Translations under genes and position numbers: made by a program
Shown: positions 46,243-55,676 of the stretch, piece by piece
Layout: the number at the start of each line of letters is the position of its first letter
How positions within the stretch are numbered: the first letter of the stretch is position 1
The notes under the pieces: model-generated
What the model was told of the DNA's origin: nothing
Database searches by the model: none
Seen by the model: the letters and a program-made list of their open reading frames with translations, nothing else
From: JACCZX01 sp963786295
Lineage (GTDB): Bacteria > Pseudomonadota > Gammaproteobacteria > Burkholderiales > Burkholderiaceae_F
Reading direction: 5' to 3'
Assembly: GCA_963786295.1 (NCBI GenBank)
Contig: CAWAYV010000012.1
Location: forward strand, 1-64,000
DNA: 64,000 bases

Positions 46243-47526
46243 CTAGCGCAAGTTGTAAAACGCATCGCGCCCGGGGTAGCTCGCCACTTCTCCCAGGTCT
46301 TCTTCGATGCGCAATAGCTGGTTGTATTTCGCGATGCGGTCGGAGCGGCTCATCGAGCCGGTCTTGATCTGCATCGCGTTCGTGCCGACGGCGATATCGG
46401 CAATTGTCGTGTCTTCGGTTTCGCCGGAACGATGGCTGATCACTGACGTGTAGCCGGCGCGCTTGGCCATTTCAATCGCGGCAAAGGTCTCGGTCAATGT
46501 GCCGATCTGGTTGATCTTGATCAGGATCGAATTGGCCACGCCACGATTGATTCCTTCGCGCAGCAGCGCCGTGTTGGTCACGAATACGTCGTCGCCGACC
46601 AGCTGCACTTTATCGCCGAGCTTCCGGGTCAGTTCCTCCCAGCCTGCCCAATCGTTTTCGGCCATGCCGTCCTCGATCGATACGATCGGATACTTGTCGC
46701 ACCAGGCCGCGAGTGTTGCGGTCCATTCGGTGGCGGACAGGATCAGCCCTTCACCGTCGAGGCAGTACTCGCCGTCCTTGAAAAATTCGCTGGCAGCGCA
46801 ATCGATCGCTACCGAGACATCGCTGCCGGCCGCATACCCGGCGTTTTCGATAGCCTGCAGGATCATCTGGATCGCCGCCTCGTGATTCTTCACGTTCGGC
46901 GCGAATCCGCCCTCGTCGCCGACCGCGGTGCTCATACCCTCCCTATCGATCAGCTTCTTGAGCGCGTGAAACACTTCAGCGCCGTAGCGCACTGCTTCGG
47001 AGAACGTCGGCGCGCCGATCGGCACGATCATGAATTCCTGCAGATCAAGATTGTTGTTGGCGTGCGCGCCGCCGTTGATCACGTTCATCATCGGCACCGG
47101 CATTTGCATCGCGCCACTGCCGCCCAGGTAGCGATAAAGCGGCAATCCCGCTTCCTCGGCGGCCGCCTTCGCGACCGCGATCGACACCGCCAGCATTGCA
47201 TTGGCGCCGAGGCGCGATTTGTTCTCGGTGCCGTCGAGCTCGATCAGCGCCTCATCAAGAAACGCCTGCTCGTTCGCCTCGAGCCCCATGACCGCTTCTG
47301 AGATTTCAGTGTTGACGTTCTCGACCGCCTTTAACACGCCCTTGCCACCGTAGCGGTTAGCGTCGCCATCGCGCAGCTCGATCGCCTCGCGCGCACCGGT
47401 CGATGCACCCGATGGCACCGCGGCGCGGCCCATCACGCCACTTTCGAGCAAGACGTCACATTCAACGGTGGGATTGCCGCGCGAATCGAGAATCTCACGG
47501 CCGATGATGTCAACGATTGCACTCAT
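46243..47526 (-). CDS. eno: Enolase
   Basis: Interconverts 2-phosphoglycerate and phosphoenolpyruvate; PEP also feeds the adjacent KdsA. 427 residues. Motifs: IIGREILDSRGNPTVECDV, PSGASTGAREAIELRDGD, MMNVINGGAHANNNLDLQEF, GDEGGFAPN, VSIEDGMAENDWAGWEEL, LVGDDVFVTNTALL, and VISHRSGETEDTTIADIAVG with the catalytic lysine in SILIKINQIGTLTE. The start overlaps the kdsA stop by four bases. Part of the pyrG-kdsA-eno-ftsB operon. Confidence 0.98.
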   Translation of the reverse strand: MSAIVDIIGREILDSRGNPTVECDVLLESGVMGRAAVPSGASTGAREAIELRDGDANRYGGKGVLKAVENVNTEISEAVMGLEANEQAFLDEALIELDGTENKSRLGANAMLAVSIAVAKAAAEEAGLPLYRYLGGSGAMQMPVPMMNVINGGAHANNNLDLQEFMIVPIGAPTFSEAVRYGAEVFHALKKLIDREGMSTAVGDEGGFAPNVKNHEAAIQMILQAIENAGYAAGSDVSVAIDCAASEFFKDGEYCLDGEGLILSATEWTATLAAWCDKYPIVSIEDGMAENDWAGWEELTRKLGDKVQLVGDDVFVTNTALLREGINRGVANSILIKINQIGTLTETFAAIEMAKRAGYTSVISHRSGETEDTTIADIAVGTNAMQIKTGSMSRSDRIAKYNQLLRIEEDLGEVASYPGRDAFYNLR

Positions 47527-48389
47527 GTTTCTAACGAGCTCGGCCTGACTTCGATAAAGCCCTGTCGTTTCACTGCACGGTCGAGCTCCACCAGCGTGCC
47601 GAGGAGTTCGCGCATCCGGTCGAGCGGAACCGCATTGGGTCCGTCGGATTTTGCTTCCGCCGGATTCGGATGAGTTTCCATGAACACACCCGCGACCCCC
47701 GCGGCAACCGCGGCCCGTGCCAAGACCGGCACGAATTCGCGCTGCCCGCCGCTGGTCGTGCCCTGTCCGCCGGGCAGTTGCACGGAGTGCGTGGCGTCGA
47801 ACACCACCGGCGCGTTGGTATCGCGCATGATCGCCAGCGACCGCATGTCGGATACCAGATTGTTGTAGCCGAACGATGCGCCGCGCTCGCAGGTCATGAA
47901 GCGGTCTTCAGGCAGGCCGGCCTCGCGTGCCGCGTCACGCGCCTTGTCGATCACGTTCTTCATGTCGCCGGGCGCGAGAAACTGCCCCTTCTTGATATTG
48001 ACCGGCTTGCCACTGACGGCGCATGCGCGGATGAAATCAGTCTGCCGGCACAGGAACGCCGGCGTTTGCAGAACGTCGACCACTTCGGCGGCCGGTTTGA
48101 TCTCGTCTTCATCGTGCACGTCGGTCAGCACCGGCACACCGACCTGCTTCTTGACGGCGCCCAGAATTCGCAACCCTTCATCGATGCCGAGACCGCGAAA
48201 GCTCTTGCCCGAGCTGCGATTGGCCTTGTCAAAGCTTGATTTGTAGATGAACGGCACGCCGAGTGCGCCGGTGATCTCCTTCAATCGGCCGGCGGTGTCG
48301 ATCGCCATCTGCTCGGACTCGATCACGCACGGCCCTGCAATCAGGAACAGCGGGCGGTCGAGTCCGACTTCAAAACCCGCCAGCTTCAC
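47523..48389 (-). CDS. kdsA: 3-deoxy-8-phosphooctulonate synthase
   Basis: Makes KDO-8-phosphate from PEP and arabinose-5-phosphate for lipopolysaccharide. 288 residues: LFLIAGPCVIESEQMAIDTA, FIYKSSFDKANRSSGKSFRG, VLTDVHDEDEIKPAAEVVDV, LQTPAFLCRQTDFIRACAVS, GKPVNIKKGQFLAPGDMKNV, VVFDATHSVQLPGGQGTTSG. Start and stop overlap pyrG and eno by four bases each, so the three are tightly coupled. The presence of kdsA, lpxH and bamC together shows an LPS-bearing Gram-negative. Confidence 0.98.
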   Translation of the reverse strand: MKLAGFEVGLDRPLFLIAGPCVIESEQMAIDTAGRLKEITGALGVPFIYKSSFDKANRSSGKSFRGLGIDEGLRILGAVKKQVGVPVLTDVHDEDEIKPAAEVVDVLQTPAFLCRQTDFIRACAVSGKPVNIKKGQFLAPGDMKNVIDKARDAAREAGLPEDRFMTCERGASFGYNNLVSDMRSLAIMRDTNAPVVFDATHSVQLPGGQGTTSGGQREFVPVLARAAVAAGVAGVFMETHPNPAEAKSDGPNAVPLDRMRELLGTLVELDRAVKRQGFIEVRPSSLET

Positions 48390-50080
48390 GCGGCGGCCTT
48401 GTGGGTAATGGGCGAAACCTGTGCCTCATTGGCAGTTGTCGAGCGCGCTTGCTTGCTCGCCAGCGCCGCCTCGATAAACGCCTTGAACAGCGGGTGCCCG
48501 TGCCGAGGGGTCGATGTGAACTCAGGGTGAAACTGCACGCCGATAAAAAACGGATGCGACGGTAGCTCCATGATTTCGGTCAGCTTCTCACTCGGCGTGC
48601 GCGCGGAAACCGTGTAGCCGTTGGCTTCGAGCTGTGGCACATACGCGTTGTTCACCTCGTAGCGATGACGGTGGCGCTCGTTGACTTCCGCGCCGTAAAT
48701 GCGCGCCGCCAGCGTGCCGCGCTCGACCGGACACTTCTGTGAGCCGAGCCGCATCGTGCCGCCGAGATCGGATTGCGCATCGCGCCGCTCGATGCGGCCG
48801 GTGCGATCGGTCCATTCGGTAATCAGCGCGACCACGGGGTGCGGTGTGTCGGGATCGAACTCGGTCGAATTGGCACCCGCCAGCCCGCATACATTGCGCG
48901 CAAATTCGATCGTCGCCAACTGCATGCCAAGACAAATGCCGAGATACGGAAGGTTGTTCTCGCGCGCGTGACGGATCGCCGCGATCTTGCCCTCGGTGCC
49001 GCGCCTGCCGAAGCCGCCCGGCACCAGCACCGCATCGACCTTGTCGAGCGAAGCGGCGCCGTCGTTTTCGATCTGCTCCGAATCCAGATACTCGATCTTG
49101 ACGTTCGTGCGCGTATTGATGCCGGCGTGCATCAGCGCTTCGACCAGCGACTTATACGAGTCGGACAGCTCGACGTACTTGCCGACCATACCAATCGTGA
49201 CCTCGTGTTCGGGATGTTCGAGCGCATACACCAGCTTGTCCCAGCTCGACAGATCGGCAGGCTTCGCAATGATGCCGAGCTTGAAGCAGACGATCTCGTC
49301 GAGCCCTTGCTTGTGCAGCATCGACGGAATCTTGTAGATCGAGCTGACGTCCCACGCGGAGATCACGGCATCGATCGGCACGTTGGAAAACAACGAAATC
49401 TTCGCGCGCTCTTCTTCCGGAATCGGACGATCGGCGCGGCACAACAACACGTCGGGCGAGATGCCGATCTCGCGCATCTTTTGCACGCTGTGCTGCGTCG
49501 GCTTGGTCTTCAGCTCTCCGGCCGAAGGAATGAAGGGCACCAGGGTCAGGTGGACGTAACACGCCGACGATTGGCCCAGGCGCAATTTCATCTGCCGCAC
49601 CGCTTCGACAAACGGCAACGACTCGATATCGCCCACCGTGCCGCCGATTTCGACGATCGCCACGTCGGCCTTGCCGTCCCACGCGGCGCGTGCGCCGCGC
49701 TCGATGAAATCCTGAATCTCGTTGGTTATGTGCGGAATCACCTGCACCGTCTTGCCTAGGTACTCGCCGCGCCGCTCCTTCTTGATCACCGAGTCGTAAA
49801 TCTGGCCCGTGGTGAAGTTGTTGACCTTCCGCATCTTGGCGGAGATAAAGCGCTCGTAATGCCCAAGGTCGAGATCGGTTTCCGCGCCGTCTTCGGTGAC
49901 AAATACTTCGCCGTGTTGGAACGGCGACATGGTGCCGGGGTCGACGTTGATGTACGGGTCCAGCTTTATCAGGGTGACTTTGAGGCCGCGCGATTCGAGG
50001 ATCGCGGCAAGCGAGGCGGCGGCGATCCCTTTTCCGAGGGAGGAGACCACGCCACCGGTAACGAACACGTACTTGATCAT
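48386..50080 (-). CDS. pyrG: CTP synthase
   Basis: Converts UTP to CTP using glutamine and ATP. 564 residues in two parts. The synthetase domain has KYVFVTGGVVSSLGKGIAAA, IKLDPYINVDPGTMSPFQHG and VEIGGTVGDIESLPFVEAVR. The class I glutamine amidotransferase domain has VPGGFGRRGTEGKI, the nucleophile YLGICLGMQLA, and the His-Glu pair in FFIGVQFHPEFTSTPRHGHP. First gene of the pyrG-kdsA-eno-ftsB operon, overlapping kdsA by four bases. The upstream neighbour (ugpQ-like) is 10 bp away and probably co-oriented in the same run. Confidence 0.98.
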   Translation of the reverse strand: MIKYVFVTGGVVSSLGKGIAAASLAAILESRGLKVTLIKLDPYINVDPGTMSPFQHGEVFVTEDGAETDLDLGHYERFISAKMRKVNNFTTGQIYDSVIKKERRGEYLGKTVQVIPHITNEIQDFIERGARAAWDGKADVAIVEIGGTVGDIESLPFVEAVRQMKLRLGQSSACYVHLTLVPFIPSAGELKTKPTQHSVQKMREIGISPDVLLCRADRPIPEEERAKISLFSNVPIDAVISAWDVSSIYKIPSMLHKQGLDEIVCFKLGIIAKPADLSSWDKLVYALEHPEHEVTIGMVGKYVELSDSYKSLVEALMHAGINTRTNVKIEYLDSEQIENDGAASLDKVDAVLVPGGFGRRGTEGKIAAIRHARENNLPYLGICLGMQLATIEFARNVCGLAGANSTEFDPDTPHPVVALITEWTDRTGRIERRDAQSDLGGTMRLGSQKCPVERGTLAARIYGAEVNERHRHRYEVNNAYVPQLEANGYTVSARTPSEKLTEIMELPSHPFFIGVQFHPEFTSTPRHGHPLFKAFIEAALASKQARSTTANEAQVSPITHKAAA

Positions 50081-50089
50081 CGTATCTCG

Positions 50090-51122
50090 TTATCCACGCC
50101 GTCTTGGCAACAGCGTTACCGGTAATGCGGCAGTATACAGATCAGTCATCAGTCGATTGCGACGTTGCGCGCGGCGCAGCGCGCGCCGAGCGCGGTCCGG
50201 ATAGTCGGTGATGATGCCGTCGACACCGAGCGCGGCCAGACGCTCGATCTCTGTCGGATCGTTGACGGTCCACGGGATGATCTTCAGCTTCAGCGCATGC
50301 GCCTCAGCGACATTTTCCGGTGTCACGTTGCGCCAGAACGGCGCCCAGATGCTGCACCCCACGGCTTGCGCCATGCGCGGCAGCGATCCGCCATGGTCCG
50401 CACCCTTGAGCCCGGCGTGCCACGGCGATGCGCCGGAGGCATCCGGCAAAACGGTGTTCATGCTCTGACGAATCAATCGTTAAACACGCGGTCGACAATT
50501 CGGGCGCGAGCTTCTTCACTTCACGCAGCGTTCGCCAATCGAACGATTGCACGGTCACCCGCTCGGTCATCTTTGCCGCGCGAACCGCATCGACGACCGC
50601 GCGCGCGTAGCGTTCGGCGTCGGGCGTGCTGTCGCCGCTGGTCGGCGTGATCTTGGTTTCGATGTTAAATCGCACAAGCCGCCCGCCCGGCGAACGCGCA
50701 TCGCGCGCCAGCTCGAACAGCTGCTGCAGAGTCGGAATACGCTCGCCGTCGCTCGCTTGCTGCTCTGTCCACTGCGCGGCGTACTTGTGCGCCGGGTTCA
50801 GGCGGCCGATGTCGTACTGAGCCAATTCATCGGCCTTCAGCGAAAAAATCGCCGCGCCGTCTTCACTCAACCAACGCCCGTCCGGGCCGCGCGTCAGCGC
50901 TGCATACAGGCGTGGCTCGTGCGACAGCACCAGCACGCCGTCGCGAGTCAGCGCAAGATCCGTTTCCAACGTCGTAACGCCGATCGCAAGCGCGGTCTTG
51001 AACGCCGTCAGTGTGTTCTCGGGGGCCAGGCCGCGTGTACCGCGATGACCTTGCAGATCAATCGCGTCCGCGGAAGAAGCGATCGCCGCCAGTAGCACCA
51101 CCGACACAAACTTAGTACGCAC
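50090..51122 (-). CDS. ugpQ: Glycerophosphodiester phosphodiesterase, exported, frame broken
   Basis: Hydrolyses glycerophosphodiesters to glycerol-3-phosphate and an alcohol. GTG 51122 starts a signal peptide (FVSVVLLAAIASSADA), then IDLQGHRGTRGLAPENTLTA (catalytic HRG..PEN), LETDLALTRDGVLVLSHEP, FNIETKITPTSGDSTPDAER. Near 50470 the frame shifts and the C-terminal part continues: DASGASPWHAGLKGADHGGS, LKIIPWTVNDPTEIERLAAL, GVDGIITDYPDRARRALRRA. Combined length about 345 residues. The signal peptide suggests a periplasmic enzyme (GlpQ-like location) although the domain is of the short UgpQ/GDPD type. Confidence 0.88.
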
Positions 51123-51205
51123 GCACCACCTTCGGCTTGCCCGACGCTTTCTCCAGATCACTGGAGTTTGTGGATACGCTCGCCATGCTTGAAGAAACGA
51201 AAAAC

Positions 51206-51646
51206 CTACGACCGATCCGTGCTTGACCTGTCCAACTCGAAACGTATCTCGCCGTGCTCCGTTACGCCGGCATGCGTCCAGCCGCCCGCTTCGTAGAAAC
51301 CCTGCGCGCGTGTTGCCGCCGCGGTCGTCAGCCAAAGCCGTGTCAGCCCTTGCGACCATAGCCACTCGACAGCAGTATCGAGCAGGCGCCTTCCAAAGCC
51401 GCGTCGTTCAAAGTCCGGGTGCACAAACAGGCCCCAGATATTTCCGTTGCGCGCGTTACCAACGACCACAGCAACGATCTGGCCCGCCACTTCGATCACC
51501 CAACCGCGACCCAACGTTTCCAGATGATCCACGTAATCGCGCTCGGAGATCACGCTGCGAGTCAGTTGATTCTCGCGCACCGACATGCGTACTGCGTGAA
51601 TCGCAGCGATGTCCGCGCGCGCTGCTTGTCTCAATGCCCACGCCAT
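51206..51646 (-). CDS. GNAT family N-acetyltransferase
   Basis: 146-residue single-domain acetyltransferase: ALRQAARADIAAIHAVRMSV, HLETLGRGWVIEVAGQIVAV, IWGLFVHPDFERRGFGRRLL (acetyl-CoA-binding R-x-x-G-x-G/A as RRGFGR) and GFYEAGGWTHAGVTEHGEIR. Substrate unknown. Frame intact. Located between the ugpQ-like gene and a DUF1624-type membrane protein, divergent from the latter; the 188-bp gap to 51834 contains no convincing gene. Confidence 0.92.
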   Translation of the reverse strand: MAWALRQAARADIAAIHAVRMSVRENQLTRSVISERDYVDHLETLGRGWVIEVAGQIVAVVVGNARNGNIWGLFVHPDFERRGFGRRLLDTAVEWLWSQGLTRLWLTTAAATRAQGFYEAGGWTHAGVTEHGEIRFELDRSSTDRS

Positions 51647-51834
51647 CAGATGCTGACTATCAAACGCTCTTGACGATCTTCAGCAGCGCAGCGGCAACAC
51701 CGATCGCGCGGGCGCATTGCCGATCTGCGGGAGCGGAACGACCACCGGCGCGTCCGATGCTTGGCACGCCTCGACGCAGCAACGGCCCGCGTCCATGTTG
51801 ATGTCGATCCTCGAATAGACTGCTTCGCACGATT

Positions 51835-52581
51835 ATGCTGCCATCCACATCACCGATGAGTCCGGCCCCGCGGCTGCAGCTGGTCGACGCCCTACGCGGT
51901 TTTGCGGTGGCGCAGATGATCGTCTATCACTTCATCTACGACCTCGCCTACTTCGGCTGGATTGATCTCGTCATGACGCGCGATCAGCCGTGGGTAGCGT
52001 GGCGCACGGCGATCGTTACGCAGTTTCTGTTGTTGGTTGGTGTTAGCTTGGTGTTGCGCACTTCGTTCAAACCGTCGCCGGCAGACTTCTGGAAACGCTG
52101 GGCGCAGATCGCAGTGGCCGCGTTGCTGGTCTCGGTGGGCAGCTGGCTGGTATTCGGGCCGCGCCTGATCTACTTCGGCATCCTGCACTTCGTCGCGGCG
52201 GCGCTGTTGATCGCGCGGCCATTGCTGCGTCTGGGTACAGCGAACATTCTGCTCGGTGCGGTATGCGTTTTCGTGGGCCTTACGTGGACCAACGAATTTT
52301 TCAATACACCGCCCGCGAACATCATCGGCTTCATGACGCTTAAACCACGCACCGAAGACTATGTCCCGCTGTTTCCCTGGATTGGAGTCGTGTTGATAGG
52401 CGCTGGTGCGGCCGCGCAGTGGCAACGTGCGCAATGGCGCATCCCGAATGCGCTGAAGCCGCTCAACGAGCGAGCGCCACGCTGGCTATTGTTTCTCGGC
52501 ACCTGGGCGCTTACGGTTTATCTGGTGCACCAGCCAATCCTGCTCGGAGCGATGACGTTGGCGCGCAAGCTCGGTCTTTAG
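51835..52581 (+). CDS. DUF1624 / heparan-alpha-glucosaminide acetyltransferase-type membrane protein
   Basis: 248-residue polytopic membrane protein. It begins RLQLVDALRGFAVAQMIVYH, the typical acyltransferase-3/DUF1624 opening (DxLRG and H in the first helix). Further hydrophobic helices: TQFLLLVGVSLVLRTSF, IAVAALLVSVGSWLVFGP, FGILHFVAAALLIARPLLRL, LFPWIGVVLIGAGAAAQW, LGTWALTVYLVHQPILLGAM. Family members move acyl groups across membranes; the donor and acceptor here are unknown. ATG 51835 or 51856 (MSPAPRLQ) could be the start. Confidence 0.88.
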   Translation: MLPSTSPMSPAPRLQLVDALRGFAVAQMIVYHFIYDLAYFGWIDLVMTRDQPWVAWRTAIVTQFLLLVGVSLVLRTSFKPSPADFWKRWAQIAVAALLVSVGSWLVFGPRLIYFGILHFVAAALLIARPLLRLGTANILLGAVCVFVGLTWTNEFFNTPPANIIGFMTLKPRTEDYVPLFPWIGVVLIGAGAAAQWQRAQWRIPNALKPLNERAPRWLLFLGTWALTVYLVHQPILLGAMTLARKLGL

Positions 52582-52661
52582 GTGCTCGGTCTCACGCGAG
52601 CACAAGCTGGGGCAGAATGCCGGACAGCGGGTGCGGGCCCGAAACCTAATACGAGGCGATC

Positions 52662-53760
52662 ATGGTGCAGCTTGCGAGAGTATTCGTCGTGGCGTGCGCA
52701 GCGCTGCTCGGTGCCCCAGCACAGGCGCAGAAGGTCGAGACGATCAAGATCATCGTTGGCTATGCGCCCGGCGGCGCGTCCGATCGGGCCGCGCGATTAG
52801 TGGCCGACGCACTGCGCGAGAAGCTCGGCGCTACGGTCATCGTCGAGAACAAAGCCGGAGCCGGTGGACGTGTTGCCGCGCAGTCGTTCCGCAGCACGCC
52901 TGCCACAGAAGCGGCGCTGATGATCGGCAACCCCGCGGTGAACGTCGTCGCGCCGCTGGCATTCAAGAACGTCGGTTATGACCCGCAGACGGATTTCGTT
53001 CCGGTGGCACAAGTGTCGCGCTATGAATTCGGCGTGGCGGTGGGGCCCGCCGTACCAGTGCGCGAGGTCAATCATCTGCTCGCTTGTTGTCAAGGCTGCC
53101 GGCATTCAGCAGTAAGCGGAACTCGCTGGGTGCACAGCGAAGGGCCTGGCGGTAAGTACGACCCGCGCGAGCCGCGCTACAACGCGTGGCTGCGTGAACT
53201 CGGTTACACCAGTGATAACCCGTGGGAAGAATGCGCCAACTCCGGCGAGGATGAAGACGGCAACCTGCTCTCCGGCTGGCTGTTGCGCAACAGCACACGC
53301 GCTGCGCGCGTGAAGGCAGAGCATTCCGAGACGCCATACATCACGCAACGTGCGCTCGACTTTATCGACGCTACCGGTGATGAGCCTTGGTGTTTGCACT
53401 TGTCTTACATCAAGCCGCACTGGCCGTGCATTGCGCCGGCGCCCTATCACGCGATGTATTCGGCCGCGGACGTGCTGCCGGTAGTGCGGAGCAATGCCGA
53501 GCGGCTCGATCCGAATCCGCTATTCGGCGAATTCATGAAGCTGCGCGTGTCGCGCGCGTTTTCGCGTGACGAAGTGCGTACGGCGGTCATTCCCGCCTAC
53601 ATGGGCCTGATCAAACAAATCGACGATGCCATCGGTCTCCGACGCGCAGATCGAAGCGCGGCGCGGGACCTCCGATCGCAAGGGAATTCTGATCGGCTAC
53701 TGGGACGAAGCTGAATTGCCGCCTGATGTGCGAGATCACAGACGGCGCTTCGCGTACTAG
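52662..53760 (+). pseudogene. Chimera: Bug-type binding protein N-terminus joined to a sulfatase fragment
   Basis: The first 140 codons are the N-terminal lobe of a tripartite-tricarboxylate (Bug) binding protein: signal peptide (FVVACAALLGAPAQA), VETIKIIVGYAPGGASDRAA, GATVIVENKAGAGGRVAAQS, ADFVP-type strand TDFVPVAQVSRYEFGV. At about 53085 it changes without a frame break to the middle of a sulfatase/phosphonate-hydrolase-like enzyme: YDPREPRYNAWLRELGYTSD, PYITQRALDFIDATGDEPWC, LHLSYIKPHWPCIAPAPYHA, IPAYMGLIKQIDDAIG. A further shift near 53640 gives a short tail ending at TAG 53758-53760. Catalytic N-terminus of the sulfatase and second lobe of the Bug protein are both missing. Confidence 0.82.
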
Positions 53761-53795
53761 TGGCGACCCCGAAGGGCCGATCGCGGGATGCAGTG

Positions 53796-54538
53796 CTAGG
53801 CGTCGCGTCGTTGTTCGACGCCGAAACGCGCTCGAAAGTTGCTGCGCTGCCAAAGCCATGCGAGTAATAGAAAGACAATCGAAAGGATCGCAGCGCCCCA
53901 CCACTCGGCCACATTCTCAATGCGATCCTTGGCTTCCGCGTCGAACAGCAGAGCGACGAATAGGTTGATCAATCCTGCGAGCAGCAGCGCCGCAGCCAGA
54001 GCGAGCAAGCGCCAGATCAAGCCGCGTGCGAGCAAGCGCTGGCCGATGAGCGGGCCATACGATGTATCGCATCGCCGGCAATCAGCATCGAAAGGCACGT
54101 AAAGCCGAAATACACAACTGTGCCGTAGTGACGCAGTAGACGGTAAGCGTGACCCTCGGTGCCAAGAAACGCGCCATAGAGCACGAGAAAAATGGCAGCG
54201 GTAATTCCGATCCACGCGAGATGCCGTAGCCAACGCTCCCGCGGGGCGCCCAACTCGATCAACCAAGTGCGACACAACAGCCAAGTTAACCCCTGAAGCG
54301 CAGCAGCGGGCAGCACCACCGCTCGAAAAACCGTGTTCGGCAAGCCATGGCGCGCAGCGCGGCTCACTGAAACACACCCTTCGAAGAACGGATTGCAGGC
54401 GGGTATCAGATCGAGACGTATCGACAACTGCAAGGCGATCAACGTTGCCAGCGCCGGCAACAGGCCCGCCAGCAAGGGAAGCGGCCACAATGGAATGCCA
54501 TTGGCGCTCTGTTGGGTAAGTTCCGGAGTGTTATTCAA
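53796..54538 (-). CDS. Polytopic membrane protein (FRAG1/DRAM-like?), frame broken, coupled to RES toxin gene
   Basis: Probable start TTG 54538 (LNNTPELTQQSANG), inside the end of the RES gene (8-bp overlap). Hydrophobic segments: LPLLAGLLPALATLIALQL, VFRAVVLPAAALQGLTWLLC, LAWIGITAAIFLVLYGAFLG, YGTVVYFGFTCLSMLIAG. After a shift near 54055 come LIWRLLALAAALLLAGLINL and WWGAAILSIVFLLLAWLWQR. The loop CNPFFEGCVSVSRAARHGLP is reminiscent of FRAG1/DRAM/Sfk1-type proteins, which I offer tentatively. Total about 246 residues, six membrane segments. Its position in the toxin-antitoxin transcript may be accidental or functional. Confidence 0.7.
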
Positions 54539-55238
54539 GGCTGCTCGGTGCAAACGACAGCCACGTGCGACCGCGCGTTCGTTCGGCGACAAAAGTGTCG
54601 CGCACGACGTTGAGCTTGTAAGTGACGAACATCTTTTCACGCGCGTTCGACAGCCGTTCGGGCCGAAAAATGGCGCCGTTGATCCCGTCGCAGCGCGCGG
54701 ATTTCACCAGTAAACCGCTGAGATCCTGTTCGTGCAAGATACGACCGACCTGGTGCGTAAACGTGTAGCTATCGCGGCGGACAAGGTCGGGGAATTCGGC
54801 GTGCTTGTCGCGCAGATCAATCAGCAGGGCATCACAACGCACATCGCACACGCGACGATCGGTGACGATAGCGCGGTCTAGCTCGCCGTAGCTGTCAAGC
54901 AAAAACCGGCGCCAGTGGTGGGCTGTCTCGTACACCGTCGTTTCGACTTCGAGCGCGCCGTACCAGACACCGTAGCGCGAACCGTCGGAAAAGCGCGTCG
55001 ACTGCCAATGCGACGCATCGAAGCTGTAACTGATAACGCTACCGTAATCGAACGGACGCGTTGCCAGCGCGGAGGCAGTCGGAATGCGCCCGCTTTCTTC
55101 GGCCGCCACCGCGACCGCCCAATCGGCCGGGTCGGACGTCAGATCGTCGAACAGGTTTTGCGAGCGCCGGATACCCGGGATGTTTCGAATCAGATCGCCA
55201 TGAAACTCGGCGTTGGCCGAGAACAGCTCATTAACCAC
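54531..55238 (-). CDS. RES-domain toxin
   Basis: 235 residues. Recognised by the RES-domain pattern: TRFSDGSRYGVWYGALEVET then TVYETAHHWRRFLLD (Arg, Tyr, Glu positions of the NAD-handling site), and the C-terminal strand LSGLLVKSARCDGINGAIFR. RES toxins of this type (MbcT, ParT) degrade NAD or ADP-ribosylate targets and are neutralised by an upstream Xre/MbcA antitoxin. The start overlaps the antitoxin stop by 8 bp, the standard layout. Frame intact, so the pair may be functional. Confidence 0.9.
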   Translation of the reverse strand: MVNELFSANAEFHGDLIRNIPGIRRSQNLFDDLTSDPADWAVAVAAEESGRIPTASALATRPFDYGSVISYSFDASHWQSTRFSDGSRYGVWYGALEVETTVYETAHHWRRFLLDSYGELDRAIVTDRRVCDVRCDALLIDLRDKHAEFPDLVRRDSYTFTHQVGRILHEQDLSGLLVKSARCDGINGAIFRPERLSNAREKMFVTYKLNVVRDTFVAERTRGRTWLSFAPSSLE

Positions 55239-55644
55239 GCTGAAAGTCGAGGTACCTGCGGACCGCGAGCAACCCCTCGAATCCGCGCTCGCTGATCAGG
55301 TCGACTGGGCGCGCGCCGAGACGGCGATTGAATTGCGTCATCCAACCGTAGGCGAGATCGCGATCGTAAGGAAACAGAATGCGCAGCGACTTGTGAATGC
55401 CGAGCAGGTGTCCCGCGCGGTCAAGCAGGTCGCGGCTGTCGGCCAGCGGCTCGCCTTCACGATAGCGTGCGAGCGTGCTGCGGCTGGTGGTGGACAGCCC
55501 CAGCAGCGCCGATTGTTCGACGGCTGTCAGATTCCAGTGATCCAGCAGCTTGGTGACCATCGCAGCCAACCTGCTGCGCGCGTCGCGGCTGCCGACATCG
55601 ATTGCGTCGGTACGCCGGATCTCCCGTTGCGGCAAAGCGGCCAT
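55231..55644 (-). CDS. Xre/MbcA/ParS-type antitoxin
   Basis: 137 residues from ATG 55644 (MAALPQREIRRTDAIDVGSR). An N-terminal helix-turn-helix-like region (SRLAAMVTKLLDHWNLTAVE, QSALLGLSTTSRSTLARYRE) precedes a DUF2384-type toxin-binding region (RAGHLLGIHKSLRILFPYDR, FNRRLGARPVDLISERGFEG, LLAVRRYLDFQRG). This is the partner of the RES toxin and should also repress the operon. An inverted repeat lies 33-51 bp upstream. Confidence 0.9.
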   Translation of the reverse strand: MAALPQREIRRTDAIDVGSRDARSRLAAMVTKLLDHWNLTAVEQSALLGLSTTSRSTLARYREGEPLADSRDLLDRAGHLLGIHKSLRILFPYDRDLAYGWMTQFNRRLGARPVDLISERGFEGLLAVRRYLDFQRG

Positions 55645-55676
55645 AAATTTCCGTGTAAAAACAGTCTTGTACGAAA

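Noticed and set aside
48773..49759. 328-codon open frame on the plus strand opposite pyrG
   Set aside because: Arg/His-rich shadow of pyrG with no ribosome site or recognisable domain.
51647..51834. 62-codon open frame on the minus strand (51660-51848)
   Set aside because: No ribosome site, overlaps the start of the DUF1624-type gene, and the sequence resembles no family; I see nothing convincing in this gap.
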